Positions 16,590 through 25,227 are shown, numbered from the stretch's first letter. The stretch is DNA of 64,000 nt from Flavobacterium kingsejongi (GCF_003076475.1 NZ_CP020919.1:3596001-3660000); one strand, 5' to 3'. Notes: generated by a model not told the origin, from the letters alone. Translations and numbers: made by a program.

Positions 16590-18104
16590 TTATTTTTCCA
16601 GTACGATACTTTCAAGTTTTAAAACCTTGGAAGTATGTGCCCTCACTGTTGCCAGCAATTCCGGGTTTTTATTCAGGGACTGCCCGTAGGAAGGAACCAT
16701 TTGTTTGAGTTTAAACTGCCATGCTTCTGATTTTTCCTGTTCCGGGAAACATTTTTTCAGCAGATCCAACATAATCGATACCGCAGTGGAGGCACCGGGT
16801 GACGCACCAAGCAATACTGCCAGGGAACCGTCGGCTGCACTTACTACTTCGGTTCCAAATTCCAGAATCCCTCCTTTTTCAGGATCTTTCTTAATGACCT
16901 GTACCCTTTTTCCTGCTGTTTCCAATACCCAGTCTTCCATTTTTGCATCTGGCAGGTATTCTTTTAACGCTTCCAGTCGGTCTTCCGGTGATTGGCGTAC
17001 CTGGTCGATCAGGTATTTGGTCAACGGCATGTTATGGTAGCCTGCAGAAAGCATCGGACGCAGGTTATTGGCTTTTATAGAAAGTGGTAAATCAAGGTAG
17101 GAACCGTGTTTCAGGAATTTTGTTGTGAATCCGGCATAAGGGCCAAAAAGCAATGCTTTTTCGCCATCTATCATACGGCTGTCAATATGCGGTACCGACA
17201 TTGGTGGTGCACCAACAGAGGCTTTACCGTATACTTTGGCATTATGTTTTTTGATAATATCAGGATTAATGCATTTAAGCCATTGCCCGCTTACCGGGAA
17301 ACCACCAAATCCATCACCTTCGGGAATGCCTGCTTTTTCCAGCAACGGCAGCGATCCGCCACCAGCACCGATAAACAGGAACTTCGTCCATACTTTTTTC
17401 TTATCGCCATTGGAAAGGTCTTTTACTTTAACCCTCCATCGTCCGTCAGGGTATTTTTTCAGGTCGCGAACTTCATGGTGGAAATTGGTCGTTACGCCAT
17501 CCAGGGTTTTCAGGTAATTGAAGATGTCACGTGTCAGCTCGCCAAAGTTCACATCAGTTCCCAGTTTCATGGAAGTTGCTGCAATTTTTTCGTCAGGGTC
17601 ACGTCCATCCATTACCAAGGGCATCCAGGCATCCAAAACGGCCTTATCATCGGAAAACTCCATTCCCTTGAAAAGGTTGTACTGCTGTAATGCTTCAAAT
17701 CTTTTACGCAGGAATTCAACATTTTTATCACCCCATACAAAACTGAGGTGTGGAATGCTACGGATAAAATTTTCGGGATGTTTGATCAGTCCGGTTTCAA
17801 CAAGATAAGCCCAAAACTGTCGGGAAATCTCGAATGATTCGGCGATTTTGACTGCTTTTACAGTTTCTATCGATCCGTCCGGAAGCTCGGGAGTATAATT
17901 GAGCTCGCAGAAGGCCGAATGACCTGTTCCTGCGTTGTTCCAAGCATCTGAACTTTCGGCTGCTGCAACATCGAGCCTTTCATAAATTTGAATTTTTATA
18001 TCTGGCTGGAGTTCCTTTAAAAGCAGGCCAAGAGTAGCACTCATAATCCCTGCACCTATCAAAACTACATCAGAATCTGATTTTATAGTTGTAGTAGTCA
18101 TCAC
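16590..18104 (-). CDS. mqo: malate:quinone oxidoreductase
   Basis: This FAD-dependent peripheral membrane enzyme oxidises malate to oxaloacetate and passes electrons to the quinone pool (menaquinone in flavobacteria). The protein has 504 residues. The N-terminal dinucleotide motif is VVLIGAGIMSATLGLLLKEL, followed by the family hallmark SSDAWNNAGTGHSAFCELNYTP. FLFIGAGGGSLPLLEKAGI, FGGFPVSGQW and VLLGASPGAST are also typical. It is a single-gene unit ending in the shared inverted-repeat terminator. Confidence 0.96.
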   Translation of the reverse strand: MMTTTTIKSDSDVVLIGAGIMSATLGLLLKELQPDIKIQIYERLDVAAAESSDAWNNAGTGHSAFCELNYTPELPDGSIETVKAVKIAESFEISRQFWAYLVETGLIKHPENFIRSIPHLSFVWGDKNVEFLRKRFEALQQYNLFKGMEFSDDKAVLDAWMPLVMDGRDPDEKIAATSMKLGTDVNFGELTRDIFNYLKTLDGVTTNFHHEVRDLKKYPDGRWRVKVKDLSNGDKKKVWTKFLFIGAGGGSLPLLEKAGIPEGDGFGGFPVSGQWLKCINPDIIKKHNAKVYGKASVGAPPMSVPHIDSRMIDGEKALLFGPYAGFTTKFLKHGSYLDLPLSIKANNLRPMLSAGYHNMPLTKYLIDQVRQSPEDRLEALKEYLPDAKMEDWVLETAGKRVQVIKKDPEKGGILEFGTEVVSAADGSLAVLLGASPGASTAVSIMLDLLKKCFPEQEKSEAWQFKLKQMVPSYGQSLNKNPELLATVRAHTSKVLKLESIVLEK

Positions 18105-18118
18105 AAAGTTTTAAAGCA

Positions 18119-18126
18119 CAAAGATA
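18119..18126 (-). promoter_or_regulatory. TAnnTTTG promoter element for mqo
   Basis: TATCTTTG on the minus strand lies 14 bases before the mqo start. A second candidate, TATTTTTG, lies about 18 bases further upstream. The short leader is typical of this phylum. Confidence 0.5.
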
Positions 18127-18205
18127 GATTTAAGAATTCAAAAATATTCTTAATTTTAACAGTTTTAGAATAGATCTATTATTTTTAGCAAAATGCAAAG
18201 AAAAA

Positions 18206-18622
18206 CTAAAATATTTTCCTTGATAAGTAATCCTGCAACATAATTGTTGCGGATATTTCATCAATAAGGGCTTTATTTTGTCGTTGCTTCTTTTTTAGGC
18301 CGCTATCAATCATGGTCTGAAATGCCATTTTCGAAGTAAATCGCTCATCTACTCTTTCGACCTTCATATCAGGAAACATTTTGTTGAATTTGACTACAAA
18401 AACTTCGATAAGCGGAGCACTTTCAGAATCTTCATAATTCATCTGTTTCGGCTGTCCGATCAATACTTTTTCTACCTTTTCTTTCCCAAAATAATCCTTC
18501 AAAAAGACCAGTGCTGTTTCAGAAGGGATAGTAGTGAGCCCGGAAGCGATGATCTGGAAATCGTCAGTCACGGCAATTCCGGTTCTTTTTTGTCCGTAGT
18601 CTATTGCAAGTATTCTTGGCAT
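18206..18622 (-). CDS. ruvX: Holliday junction resolvase-like protein RuvX/YqgF
   Basis: This 138-residue RNase H-fold protein is of the YqgF family, implicated in pre-16S rRNA processing and possibly Holliday junction resolution. Visible motifs are RILAIDYGQKRTGIAVTD (first acidic residue), LIGQPKQMNY, VERVDERFTSKMA (DERxTS) and the C-terminal DEISATIMLQDYL. The length is typical. It lies about 100 bases upstream of mqo on the same strand, with a likely promoter for mqo between them. Confidence 0.93.
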   Translation of the reverse strand: MPRILAIDYGQKRTGIAVTDDFQIIASGLTTIPSETALVFLKDYFGKEKVEKVLIGQPKQMNYEDSESAPLIEVFVVKFNKMFPDMKVERVDERFTSKMAFQTMIDSGLKKKQRQNKALIDEISATIMLQDYLSRKIF

Positions 18623-18753
18623 CGCGCTATTTTTTTTACAAAGTACTGGATTTTTCCTGAATTGGTTTCAGGATTCTTCAAAATAGTAATGCTAATTTTC
18701 AGGTCGGTGCGGCTATTTTACATGTAAAACAAGTGATTCTTTACCTGCTTTTG

Positions 18754-18761
18754 TAAATTTG
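18754..18761 (+). promoter_or_regulatory. TAnnTTTG promoter element for rlmH
   Basis: TAAATTTG lies 21 bases before ATG 18783 and matches the -7 consensus. No -33 TTG is at the expected distance. Confidence 0.5.
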
Positions 18762-18782
18762 TGTTTTCAAATACCGTAAAAC

Positions 18783-19256
18783 ATGAATATCCGGATTCTT
18801 GCCATTGGCAAAACAGACAATAAAGCGTTACAATCGTTAATCGATGATTACCAGAAAAGGCTTTCGTTTTACATCAAATTTGATTTGGAGGTTATTCCAG
18901 ATATCAAAAATGTAAAACATCTTTCTGAGGCACAGCAAAAGGAGAAAGAAGGCGAACTCATCCTTGGCAAACTTACCCCTACAGACCAGCTTGTCCTTTT
19001 AGATGAAAACGGCAAGCATTTTTCGAGTATGGGCTTTTCCGAAGAATTGCAGAAAAAGATGAACAGTGGCGTAAAAACACTGGTATATGTTATTGGCGGC
19101 CCTTATGGTTTTTCAGATGCTGTGTACCAAAAGGCACAGGGAAAAATAGCCTTATCTTCTATGACATTCTCCCACCAGATGGTCCGTTTGTTTTTTATTG
19201 AACAGCTGTACCGTGGTTTTACGATTCTTAAAAATGAACCCTACCACCATCAGTAA
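18783..19256 (+). CDS. rlmH: 23S rRNA (pseudouridine-1915-N3)-methyltransferase
   Basis: RlmH is a SPOUT-class methyltransferase that uses S-adenosylmethionine to methylate pseudouridine 1915 in helix 69 of 23S rRNA. The 157-residue protein shows LVLLDENGKHFSSMGFSE, the knot motif YVIGGPYGFSD and the C-terminal signature SSMTFSHQMVRLFFIEQLYRGFTILKNEPYHHQ, which is nearly invariant. It starts with MNIRILAIGKT as usual. It is a single gene, convergent with folP, with only 10 bases between the stops. Confidence 0.97.
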   Translation: MNIRILAIGKTDNKALQSLIDDYQKRLSFYIKFDLEVIPDIKNVKHLSEAQQKEKEGELILGKLTPTDQLVLLDENGKHFSSMGFSEELQKKMNSGVKTLVYVIGGPYGFSDAVYQKAQGKIALSSMTFSHQMVRLFFIEQLYRGFTILKNEPYHHQ

Positions 19257-19266
19257 ACTATTGTTG

Positions 19267-20091
19267 CTATAAAGACATGAGGCTCATGAGCTTCAGGCTT
19301 TCCATGGCTTCCTTCACATCATGAACGCGAAGGATATTTGCTCCTTTGGTCAGGGCAAGTGTATTGAGTACCGTCGTTCCATTGAGCGCATTGGCTGCAG
19401 AAGTCTCGAGGGTTTTATAAATCATTGATTTTCGGGACACTCCTACTAATATCGGTAATTCCAGTACTTTAAAGAGTTCCAGTTTTTGCAGTATCTCATA
19501 GTTCTGTTCCAGTGTTTTTGAAAAACCAAATCCGGGATCGATAATAATATCGTTGATGCCCCAGCTTCGGGCTTCGGTTATTTTCTCCGAAAAATAAAAC
19601 AGGATATCTTTGACCAAATCGTCGTACTGGCAAAAATCCTGCATCGTTTTTGGCGTTCCCCTCATGTGCATCATAATGTAAGGCACTTTATATTTTGCAA
19701 TAACACTAAACATGTTAGCATCCAGGTTACCCGCCGCTATATCATTAATCAGGGCAGCACCGTTTTCAATGGCAACACGGGCCACTTCGCTCCGGAAAGT
19801 ATCGATCGAAATCAGGGTGTCAGGAAAATGCTGTACTACAAGTGCTACAATCGGCTGGAGGCGACTGATTTCCTCGGACTCAGAAACAAAATCAGCTTTG
19901 GGCCGGGAGGAATAGGCACCAATATCGATAAAAGTCGCCCCATCGGCAAGCATTGTTTCAACTTTTGTAAGAATCTCTTTTTCTTCTTTGTATTTTCCGC
20001 CATCAAAAAAAGAATCGGGGGTAACATTCAGTATGCCCATCACTTTGGGCGTCGTTAAATCGACCAGTTGGCCTTTACAATTGATATTCAT
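19267..20091 (-). CDS. folP: dihydropteroate synthase
   Basis: This folate-pathway enzyme condenses 6-hydroxymethyl-dihydropterin pyrophosphate with p-aminobenzoate and is the sulfonamide target. The 274-residue TIM-barrel protein shows VMGILNVTPDSFFDGGKY, FIDIGAYSSRP, the pterin-binding GAALINDIAAG, MHMRGTPKTMQ, IIDPGFGFSKT and LVGVSRKSMI. The length and motifs are standard, and ATG 20091 is the only sensible start. It converges with rlmH and diverges from the DUF1599 gene. Confidence 0.97.
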   Translation of the reverse strand: MNINCKGQLVDLTTPKVMGILNVTPDSFFDGGKYKEEKEILTKVETMLADGATFIDIGAYSSRPKADFVSESEEISRLQPIVALVVQHFPDTLISIDTFRSEVARVAIENGAALINDIAAGNLDANMFSVIAKYKVPYIMMHMRGTPKTMQDFCQYDDLVKDILFYFSEKITEARSWGINDIIIDPGFGFSKTLEQNYEILQKLELFKVLELPILVGVSRKSMIYKTLETSAANALNGTTVLNTLALTKGANILRVHDVKEAMESLKLMSLMSL

Positions 20092-20149
20092 TGCCAGTAT
20101 TATTTATTGAATGTAGTCGCAGCATGCCTCCAGGATCTAATTTTTTAGT

Positions 20150-20165
20150 TATATACATGTATATA
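20150..20165. promoter_or_regulatory. 16-bp perfect palindrome between folP and the DUF1599 gene
   Basis: TATATACATGTATATA is a perfect inverted repeat in the middle of the divergent intergenic region. It could be an operator for either gene, or only AT-rich chance sequence; nothing else in the window matches it. Confidence 0.3.
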
Positions 20166-20209
20166 TACATCTTTGTCCGGATTGTGCACCCCAGTTATTC
20201 TAAATTCCT

Positions 20210-20217
20210 TATTTTTG
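20210..20217 (+). promoter_or_regulatory. TAnnTTTG promoter element for the DUF1599 gene
   Basis: TATTTTTG lies 30 bases before ATG 20248. It falls inside a longer frame open from 20173, which argues for the 20248 start. A TTG at 20182-20184 is 25 bases upstream, slightly more than the usual spacing. Confidence 0.5.
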
Positions 20218-20247
20218 AAAAAATTATTACACAAAGATACACTAATA

Positions 20248-20793
20248 ATGAATACTACTTCACAGGAATATGATGCTGTAATTGCGATTTGCCGGCAACT
20301 TTTCAGCAATAAAATGAAAGATTATGGCAGTGCCTGGCGTATCCTCAGGCTACCTTCACTTACCGACCAGATTTTCATCAAAGCGCAACGCATCAGAAGT
20401 TTGCAGGAGAATGAAATCCGGAAAGTAGATGAAGATGAAACCGGTGAATTTATAGGAATTATCAATTATTCGATCATGGCACTCATCCAGCTGGATAAAG
20501 GTGTAGCAACACAACCGGATTTGGATGCTGCAACAGCAATTGCCCTCTATGATGAAAAAATTCAACTGACAAAAACGCTGATGGAAGCTAAAAACCATGA
20601 TTATGGTGAGGCATGGCGTGATATGCGTGTGAGTTCGCTGACAGATATCATTTTGCAAAAGCTACTGCGTGTCAAACAGATTGAAGATAACAAAGGTCAA
20701 ACTCTGGTTTCTGAAGGCATTGATGCCAATTACCAGGACATGATCAATTATGCTGTTTTTGCCCTTATTTTAATGCGATTCGGACAGGAATAA
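20248..20793 (+). CDS. DUF1599 domain protein
   Basis: This 181-residue soluble protein is made of two copies of the DUF1599 repeat. Copy one has MKDYGSAWRILRLPSLTDQIFIKAQRIRSL. Copy two has NHDYGEAWRDMRVSSLTDIILQKLLRVKQI, about 110 residues later. Each copy keeps DYG-AWR and SLTD-I--K--R. The function is not known to me. A longer frame could start at 20173, but a TATTTTTG promoter element lies inside that extension, and the product from ATG 20248 begins MNTTSQEYDAVIAICR as homologues do. It lies divergent from folP and upstream of the DoxX-family gene, a common flavobacterial order. Confidence 0.88.
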   Translation: MNTTSQEYDAVIAICRQLFSNKMKDYGSAWRILRLPSLTDQIFIKAQRIRSLQENEIRKVDEDETGEFIGIINYSIMALIQLDKGVATQPDLDAATAIALYDEKIQLTKTLMEAKNHDYGEAWRDMRVSSLTDIILQKLLRVKQIEDNKGQTLVSEGIDANYQDMINYAVFALILMRFGQE

Positions 20794-20908
20794 ACCGTCT
20801 ATCGTTAACATGTCATTAACTATAATTTAAAACCACTTAACAACGAGAAAGATTATTCTTACGTTATTTGCAATTCGATTACCAATTCAATTATTTTAAA
20901 CGATCCCA

Positions 20909-22009
20909 ATGAAAATACTTACCCACTTCTCCAGAATATTTGTCGGAATATTATTTATTATTTCAGGGCTGATTAAGCTGAATGACCCGGTTGGTTTTTC
21001 CTATAAGCTACAGGAATATTTTAGCGCTGAAGTATTGAACCTGGAATTCCTGATTCCGTTTTCGCTGGGTATTGCCCTTTTCGTTGTCATCTTTGAAGTG
21101 GTTTTAGGCGTGATGCTCCTTATTGGCTTTAAGCCCAAATTTACCATGTGGAGCTTATTGCTGATGATCGTATTCTTTACTTTTCTGACGTTCTACTCTG
21201 CTTACTTTAATAAAGTGACCGATTGTGGCTGTTTTGGCGATGCGCTGAAACTAACGCCATGGCAATCGTTTACCAAGGATGTGATCTTATTGGTATTTAT
21301 CCTCATCCTGTTTTTCAACATCAAACTTATCAAGCCTTTTTTCAAAGAAGCGGGCGTTACCCTGATCGTATTTGCAAGTTATACGCTTTGCCTTGTCTTT
21401 GCTTATTATGTACTGAACCACCTGCCACTGATTGATTTCAGGGCCTATAAAACCGGAACCAATATCCAGTCGGCGATGACTGTGCCGGAAGGTGCACCCA
21501 AATCTGTGTATGAAATGGTTTTCATCTATAAGATCAATGGGGTGGAAAAAGAATTTACCGAAAAAGAAATCAACAACGTTCCCGAAGGTGCCGAATTCGT
21601 AGACCGTAAAGACAAACTGATCACTCAGGGATATGTACCGCCAATCCATGATTTTAGCATTGAAAAAGATGGAACGGACTACACGGAAGAAATGCTAAAC
21701 ACTCCAAAACTGATCCTGATTATTTCCTATGACCTGGAAAAAGCACGGGAAAAAGGATTGGCTAAAGCCGAAGTTTTCGCTAAAACAGCGGAAGCGAAAG
21801 GCTACAAAGTAATTGGAATGACTGCTTCTACTCCACAGACCATTGAAAAAATAAAAAAAGAAAACAACCTGACTTTCGATTATTATTTCTGTGATGCTAC
21901 CGCCTTAAAAACAATTGAACGGTCCAATCCCAGTATTGTAGTATTGGAAAAAGGGACTATTGTAGATAAGAAACACTGGAATGATATCGACCAGATCATT
22001 TTGAAATAG
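20909..22009 (+). CDS. DoxX-like membrane protein, BT_3928 family
   Basis: This 366-residue inner-membrane protein has four or more helices in the first 170 residues (RIFVGILFIISGLIKLNDPVGF, IPFSLGIALFVVIFEVVLGVMLLIG and so on), in the DoxX/MauE style. A conserved DCGCFGDALKLTPWQSF has two cysteines in a CxC. The C-terminal 190 residues look like a periplasmic thioredoxin-fold domain without a CxxC pair (LILIISYDLEKAREKG, KVIGMTAST). It is probably tied to redox or thiol transfer at the membrane, consistent with the TlpA-like gene two positions downstream. The exact function is unknown. Confidence 0.85.
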   Translation: MKILTHFSRIFVGILFIISGLIKLNDPVGFSYKLQEYFSAEVLNLEFLIPFSLGIALFVVIFEVVLGVMLLIGFKPKFTMWSLLLMIVFFTFLTFYSAYFNKVTDCGCFGDALKLTPWQSFTKDVILLVFILILFFNIKLIKPFFKEAGVTLIVFASYTLCLVFAYYVLNHLPLIDFRAYKTGTNIQSAMTVPEGAPKSVYEMVFIYKINGVEKEFTEKEINNVPEGAEFVDRKDKLITQGYVPPIHDFSIEKDGTDYTEEMLNTPKLILIISYDLEKAREKGLAKAEVFAKTAEAKGYKVIGMTASTPQTIEKIKKENNLTFDYYFCDATALKTIERSNPSIVVLEKGTIVDKKHWNDIDQIILK

Positions 22010-22033
22010 GACAAAACACTAATCCCCTGCCGA

Positions 22034-23113
22034 TTGATACGCTATTTTCTTTATAAATTCGGTTATGCCCTGCTCACCCTTTTTGGTGTGGTTACTGTGA
22101 TCTTCTTTTTGTTTACAGTCCTGCCCGGAGATCCTGCGCGCATGATGCTGGACCAGAATGAAAATTCGGAACAGCTTGCCATCATCAAAAAGAAATATGG
22201 CTTCGACCAGCCGGTTAGCCGACAATACCTGTATTACCTGAATGACCTCTCCCCGCTTTCCCTGCACAGCACGACACGGGGTGATTATACTTATCTGTCT
22301 CCCGGAAAATACAATGCACAACCGCTTTTTACTATTAAAAAGACAATCGTTGCGCTCAAAACACCTTACCTGAGGGAGAGCTTTCAGAAAAGTGGTAAAA
22401 AAGTCACCGCGATCATTGGGAATACGCTGCCGAATACTGTGTTGCTCGCCCTGTTTGCGATAATTATTGCCATAGTCGTCGGCATTGCGCTCGGGATTGT
22501 CTCTGCCCTGTATAAGGACACTATATTGGATCGTATGATTGCGTTGGTCAGTTCACTGGGGATGAGCATTCCTTCTTTTTTCAGTGCTATTCTTTTTGCC
22601 TGGTTTTTTGGCTTCCTGCTGCATCGCTATACCCACCTGAACATGACAGGAAGTTTATATGAAGTCGATGATTTTGGGGAAGGCTCTTTTATCCAGTGGA
22701 AAAACATACTCTTACCCGCAATTGTACTGGGAATCCGCCCTTTGGGTGTTGTAATCCAGCTGATGCGAAATTCACTGCTTGAAACCCTGGGACAGGATTA
22801 CATCCGTACTGCTCGTGCCAAAGGGCTGAGTGAATTTACAATTATCCGAAAACATGCTTTAAAAAACTCCCTCAACCCGGTAGTTACGGCTATTTCAGGC
22901 TGGTTTGCCTCCATGCTTGCCGGAGCTGTTTTTGTAGAATACATTTTCGGATGGAACGGATTGGGAAAAGAAATTGTCGAAGCCCTGAATACGCTGGACC
23001 TTCCGGTAATCATGGGATCGGTACTGGTCATTGCGACTACTTTTGTCTTTATCAATATCTTAGTTGATATTATATATGCCTATCTCGATCCAAAAGTACG
23101 ACTGTCGGAGTAA
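22034..23113 (+). CDS. ABC transporter permease, DppB/OppB type, without partner genes
   Basis: This 359-residue permease has about six helices. The N-terminus FGYALLTLFGVVTVIFFLFTVLPGDPARMM is typical of DppB/OppB permeases. The EAA loop reads ETLGQDYIRTARAKGLSEFTIIRKHALKNSLNPVV. A stretch of about 70 residues between the first two helices is longer than I expect. The start is TTG 22034; no ATG is near. No second permease, ATPase or binding protein is in the window, so it must pair with products encoded elsewhere. It begins 24 bases after the DoxX-like gene. The transport substrate cannot be inferred. Confidence 0.85.
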   Translation: MIRYFLYKFGYALLTLFGVVTVIFFLFTVLPGDPARMMLDQNENSEQLAIIKKKYGFDQPVSRQYLYYLNDLSPLSLHSTTRGDYTYLSPGKYNAQPLFTIKKTIVALKTPYLRESFQKSGKKVTAIIGNTLPNTVLLALFAIIIAIVVGIALGIVSALYKDTILDRMIALVSSLGMSIPSFFSAILFAWFFGFLLHRYTHLNMTGSLYEVDDFGEGSFIQWKNILLPAIVLGIRPLGVVIQLMRNSLLETLGQDYIRTARAKGLSEFTIIRKHALKNSLNPVVTAISGWFASMLAGAVFVEYIFGWNGLGKEIVEALNTLDLPVIMGSVLVIATTFVFINILVDIIYAYLDPKVRLSE

Positions 23114-23330
23114 GTCATTTCCCGGTTCTCTAATTATTCGGTCTATGCCTGTCATTTTTTAGTATCTCTTTAGGGATATTTGATAATATGTTGCTTAAAT
23201 TTACCGCAGTTTTTGAAGAAAATTACCAGACGGTACAGGCATTAGCCGATAGTATCCGATGTAAATTCCCAAAATCCGCATAAGGGCCATACCGCTCTTT
23301 GCTGAATATAGACCTTTAACGATACCATAA

Positions 23331-23831
23331 ATGAAAAAATTACTGTTACTTCCTATTTTACTACTGGCGTTTATCGCCACTTCCCATGCGCAGGAAACCA
23401 CTTTTGAAACTGCAGGCCTGGAGAACAAAATGATTGCCTTAGATGGCAAAGAGATTGCATTTAAAGACATCCTGCAAAAACACAAAGGCAAGACGATTGT
23501 AATCGATGTATGGGCTTCCTGGTGCCCGGATTGTATCAAAGGGATGCCGAAAGTAAAAGAACTGCAGGAAGAGTTCCAGAAAAACACGGTTTATCTTTTC
23601 CTTTCTATGGATAAAAATGCTGATGCCTGGAAAAAAGGAATTGAAAAATATGAGGTCAAAGGAGAACATTACCTCGTTACGGATGGCATGAAAGGTATTT
23701 TTGGCAAATCTATCAAACTGGACTGGATCCCACGCTATATGATTGTTGACAAAAAAGGTAAAATTGTACTGTACAAAGCAATTGTTGCCGATGATGAAAA
23801 ATTGATTACTACTTTAAAAAACCTAAAATAA
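23331..23831 (+). CDS. secreted TlpA-like thioredoxin
   Basis: This 166-residue periplasmic thiol-disulfide oxidoreductase starts with a cleavable signal peptide (MKKLLLLPILLLAFIATSHA, cut before QET). The thioredoxin fold has the active site DVWASWCPDCIKGMPKVKEL (CPDC) and a cis-proline loop DWIPRYMIVDKKGKIV. The fold is close to TlpA/ResA, so it most likely reduces or maintains periplasmic thiols. Its stop overlaps the tpiA start (TAATG), so translation is coupled. The 217 bases before it hold no recognisable gene. Confidence 0.9.
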   Translation: MKKLLLLPILLLAFIATSHAQETTFETAGLENKMIALDGKEIAFKDILQKHKGKTIVIDVWASWCPDCIKGMPKVKELQEEFQKNTVYLFLSMDKNADAWKKGIEKYEVKGEHYLVTDGMKGIFGKSIKLDWIPRYMIVDKKGKIVLYKAIVADDEKLITTLKNLK

Positions 23832-24586
23832 TGAGAAAAAAGATTGTTGCCGGAAACTGGAAAATGAACAATACTTTACAGGAAACAGAAAATTTGCTTA
23901 ATGAACTGATTTCTAAAAAACCTACAGAAAGCAATGCTAAAATAGTAGTAGCACCGACCTTTGTAAACCTGCAGACGGCCGTGACTAAAACTGCCGGAAC
24001 AGGAATTATCGTATGTGCACAAAACGCACACCAGGCTGAAAATGGGGCTTTCACCGGTGAAGTATCGGTAGGGATGCTAAAAAGCATCGGTGTTCAAACT
24101 GTAATATTAGGACATTCTGAAAGACGTGCTTATTTTGGTGAAACCAATGCGATACTGGCACAAAAGGTCGACACTGCCTTAAAACATAATTTCACAGTAA
24201 TTTTTTGCTTCGGTGAAGAATTGAGTGACAGAGAATCTGGTAATCACTTTAGCCTGGTAGAAAGCCAGATTAAAGAGGGATTATTCCACCTGGCAGAACT
24301 GGACTGGAAAAACATTGTACTGGCTTACGAACCGGTATGGGCTATTGGAACCGGAATTACTGCTTCTTCCGACCAGGCACAGGAAATGCATGCTTTTATC
24401 CGTACTTTATTACGTACGAATGTAGGCAACAAAATCGCGGAAGAAACATCAATCCTTTACGGTGGTAGTGTAAAACCGGACAACGCGGTAGAGATTTTCT
24501 CTAAACCGGATGTTGATGGTGGCCTTATTGGTGGTGCAGCCCTTAAAGCAGATGATTTTATTGCTATCGTAAACGCGATGCGCTAA
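23831..24586 (+). CDS. tpiA: triosephosphate isomerase
   Basis: This glycolytic enzyme interconverts dihydroxyacetone phosphate and glyceraldehyde 3-phosphate. The 251-residue protein shows the N-terminal VAGNWKMNNT with the catalytic lysine, VILGHSERRAYFGE with the catalytic histidine, LAYEPVWAIGTG with the catalytic glutamate, and the phosphate-binding YGGSVKPDNA and GGLIGGAAL. The length is normal. It overlaps the thioredoxin gene by one base and is followed by a very strong terminator. Confidence 0.98.
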   Translation: MRKKIVAGNWKMNNTLQETENLLNELISKKPTESNAKIVVAPTFVNLQTAVTKTAGTGIIVCAQNAHQAENGAFTGEVSVGMLKSIGVQTVILGHSERRAYFGETNAILAQKVDTALKHNFTVIFCFGEELSDRESGNHFSLVESQIKEGLFHLAELDWKNIVLAYEPVWAIGTGITASSDQAQEMHAFIRTLLRTNVGNKIAEETSILYGGSVKPDNAVEIFSKPDVDGGLIGGAALKADDFIAIVNAMR

Positions 24587-24602
24587 TTATCTTAATTGCC
24601 CT

Positions 24603-24647
24603 AAAAAAGCCCGTAAAGAGTACTATTACTCTTTACGGGCTTTTTTT
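24603..24647. terminator. strong bidirectional terminator after tpiA
   Basis: A 20-base stem (24603-24622 and 24627-24646) with a CTAT loop is flanked by an A6 tract and a T7 tract. It can end tpiA transcription on the plus strand and, on the minus strand, any transcript running from the porin gene through the tandem array. Confidence 0.93.
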
Positions 24648-24732
24648 ATGCCTTGTATTGTGCTCTATAAAGGTTATGCTTTTGAATGTGGGCAAAAAAT
24701 TTCTATTGATGTGCGCGCGTAGCGTAGTGCAT

Positions 24733-25173
24733 CGGTAGGTGTGGATAACGCTTTTATAGGCATGTGTTAAACTGCGGTAGGTGCATACTAACTTTCTATA
24801 GGCGTGGATTGAATTTCTATAGGTGTGGGTAAAGCTTCTATAGGCGTGTACTAACTTTCTATAGGTGTGGGTAAAGCTTCGGTAGGCGTGGATTGAATTT
24901 CTATAGGCGTGGGTAAAGCTTCGGTAGGCGTGTACTAACTTTCTATAGGTGTGGGTAAAGCTTCTATAGGCGTGTACTAACTTTCTATAGGTGTTGGTAA
25001 AGCTTCGGTAGGCGTGGATTGAATTTCTATAGCTGTGGGTAAAGTTTCGGTAGGTGTGTACTGAACTTCTATAGGCATATATTGAATTCCTATAGGCGTT
25101 GGCAAAGCTACTACAGGTCTGAAATACTTTTCTGGATATGTTATACGTCTCAATATAGGCAATATACTACTTG
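24733..25173. repeat. 21-bp tandem repeat array, 21 units in perfect register
   Basis: Twenty-one consecutive 21-base units run without an insertion or deletion. Most units begin CTATAGG or CGGTAGG; the edges are degenerate. The second half of each unit falls into three types, read as GTGTACTAACTTT, GTGGATTGAATTT and GTGGGTAAAGCTT, which alternate irregularly. No spacers exist, so it is not CRISPR. All plus-strand frames contain stops. On the minus strand one frame stays open from 25166 to a TAA at 24633-24635 (177 codons) and reads as heptads such as SFTHTYR, KLVHAYR and NSIHAYR, but it has no ATG, GTG or TTG start before or within the array. A second minus frame gives LPTPIE-type heptads broken by TAG. 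The flanks, 24648-24732 and 25174-25227, hold decayed copies and no gene. Together this fills the 641-base gap between tpiA and the porin gene. Confidence 0.9.
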
Positions 25174-25227
25174 CCTGTTTCGGTAACGGCTACCAATAGT
25201 AAAAACTATCGGCACCCATCCTTAATT

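Noticed and set aside
23188..23283. 31-residue frame (MLLKFTAVFEENYQ...) between the permease and thioredoxin genes
   Set aside because: Too short, with no promoter, no recognisable homology and no conserved spacing; likely chance.
24977..25162. Protein-coding gene with LPTPIE heptads on the minus strand
   Set aside because: It covers only part of the array, ends at a TAG that recurs in other units, and has no promoter or conserved domain. It is a by-product of the 21-base period.
24733..25173. CRISPR array
   Set aside because: The 21-base units are directly adjacent with no unique spacers, no cas genes are present, and units differ internally.
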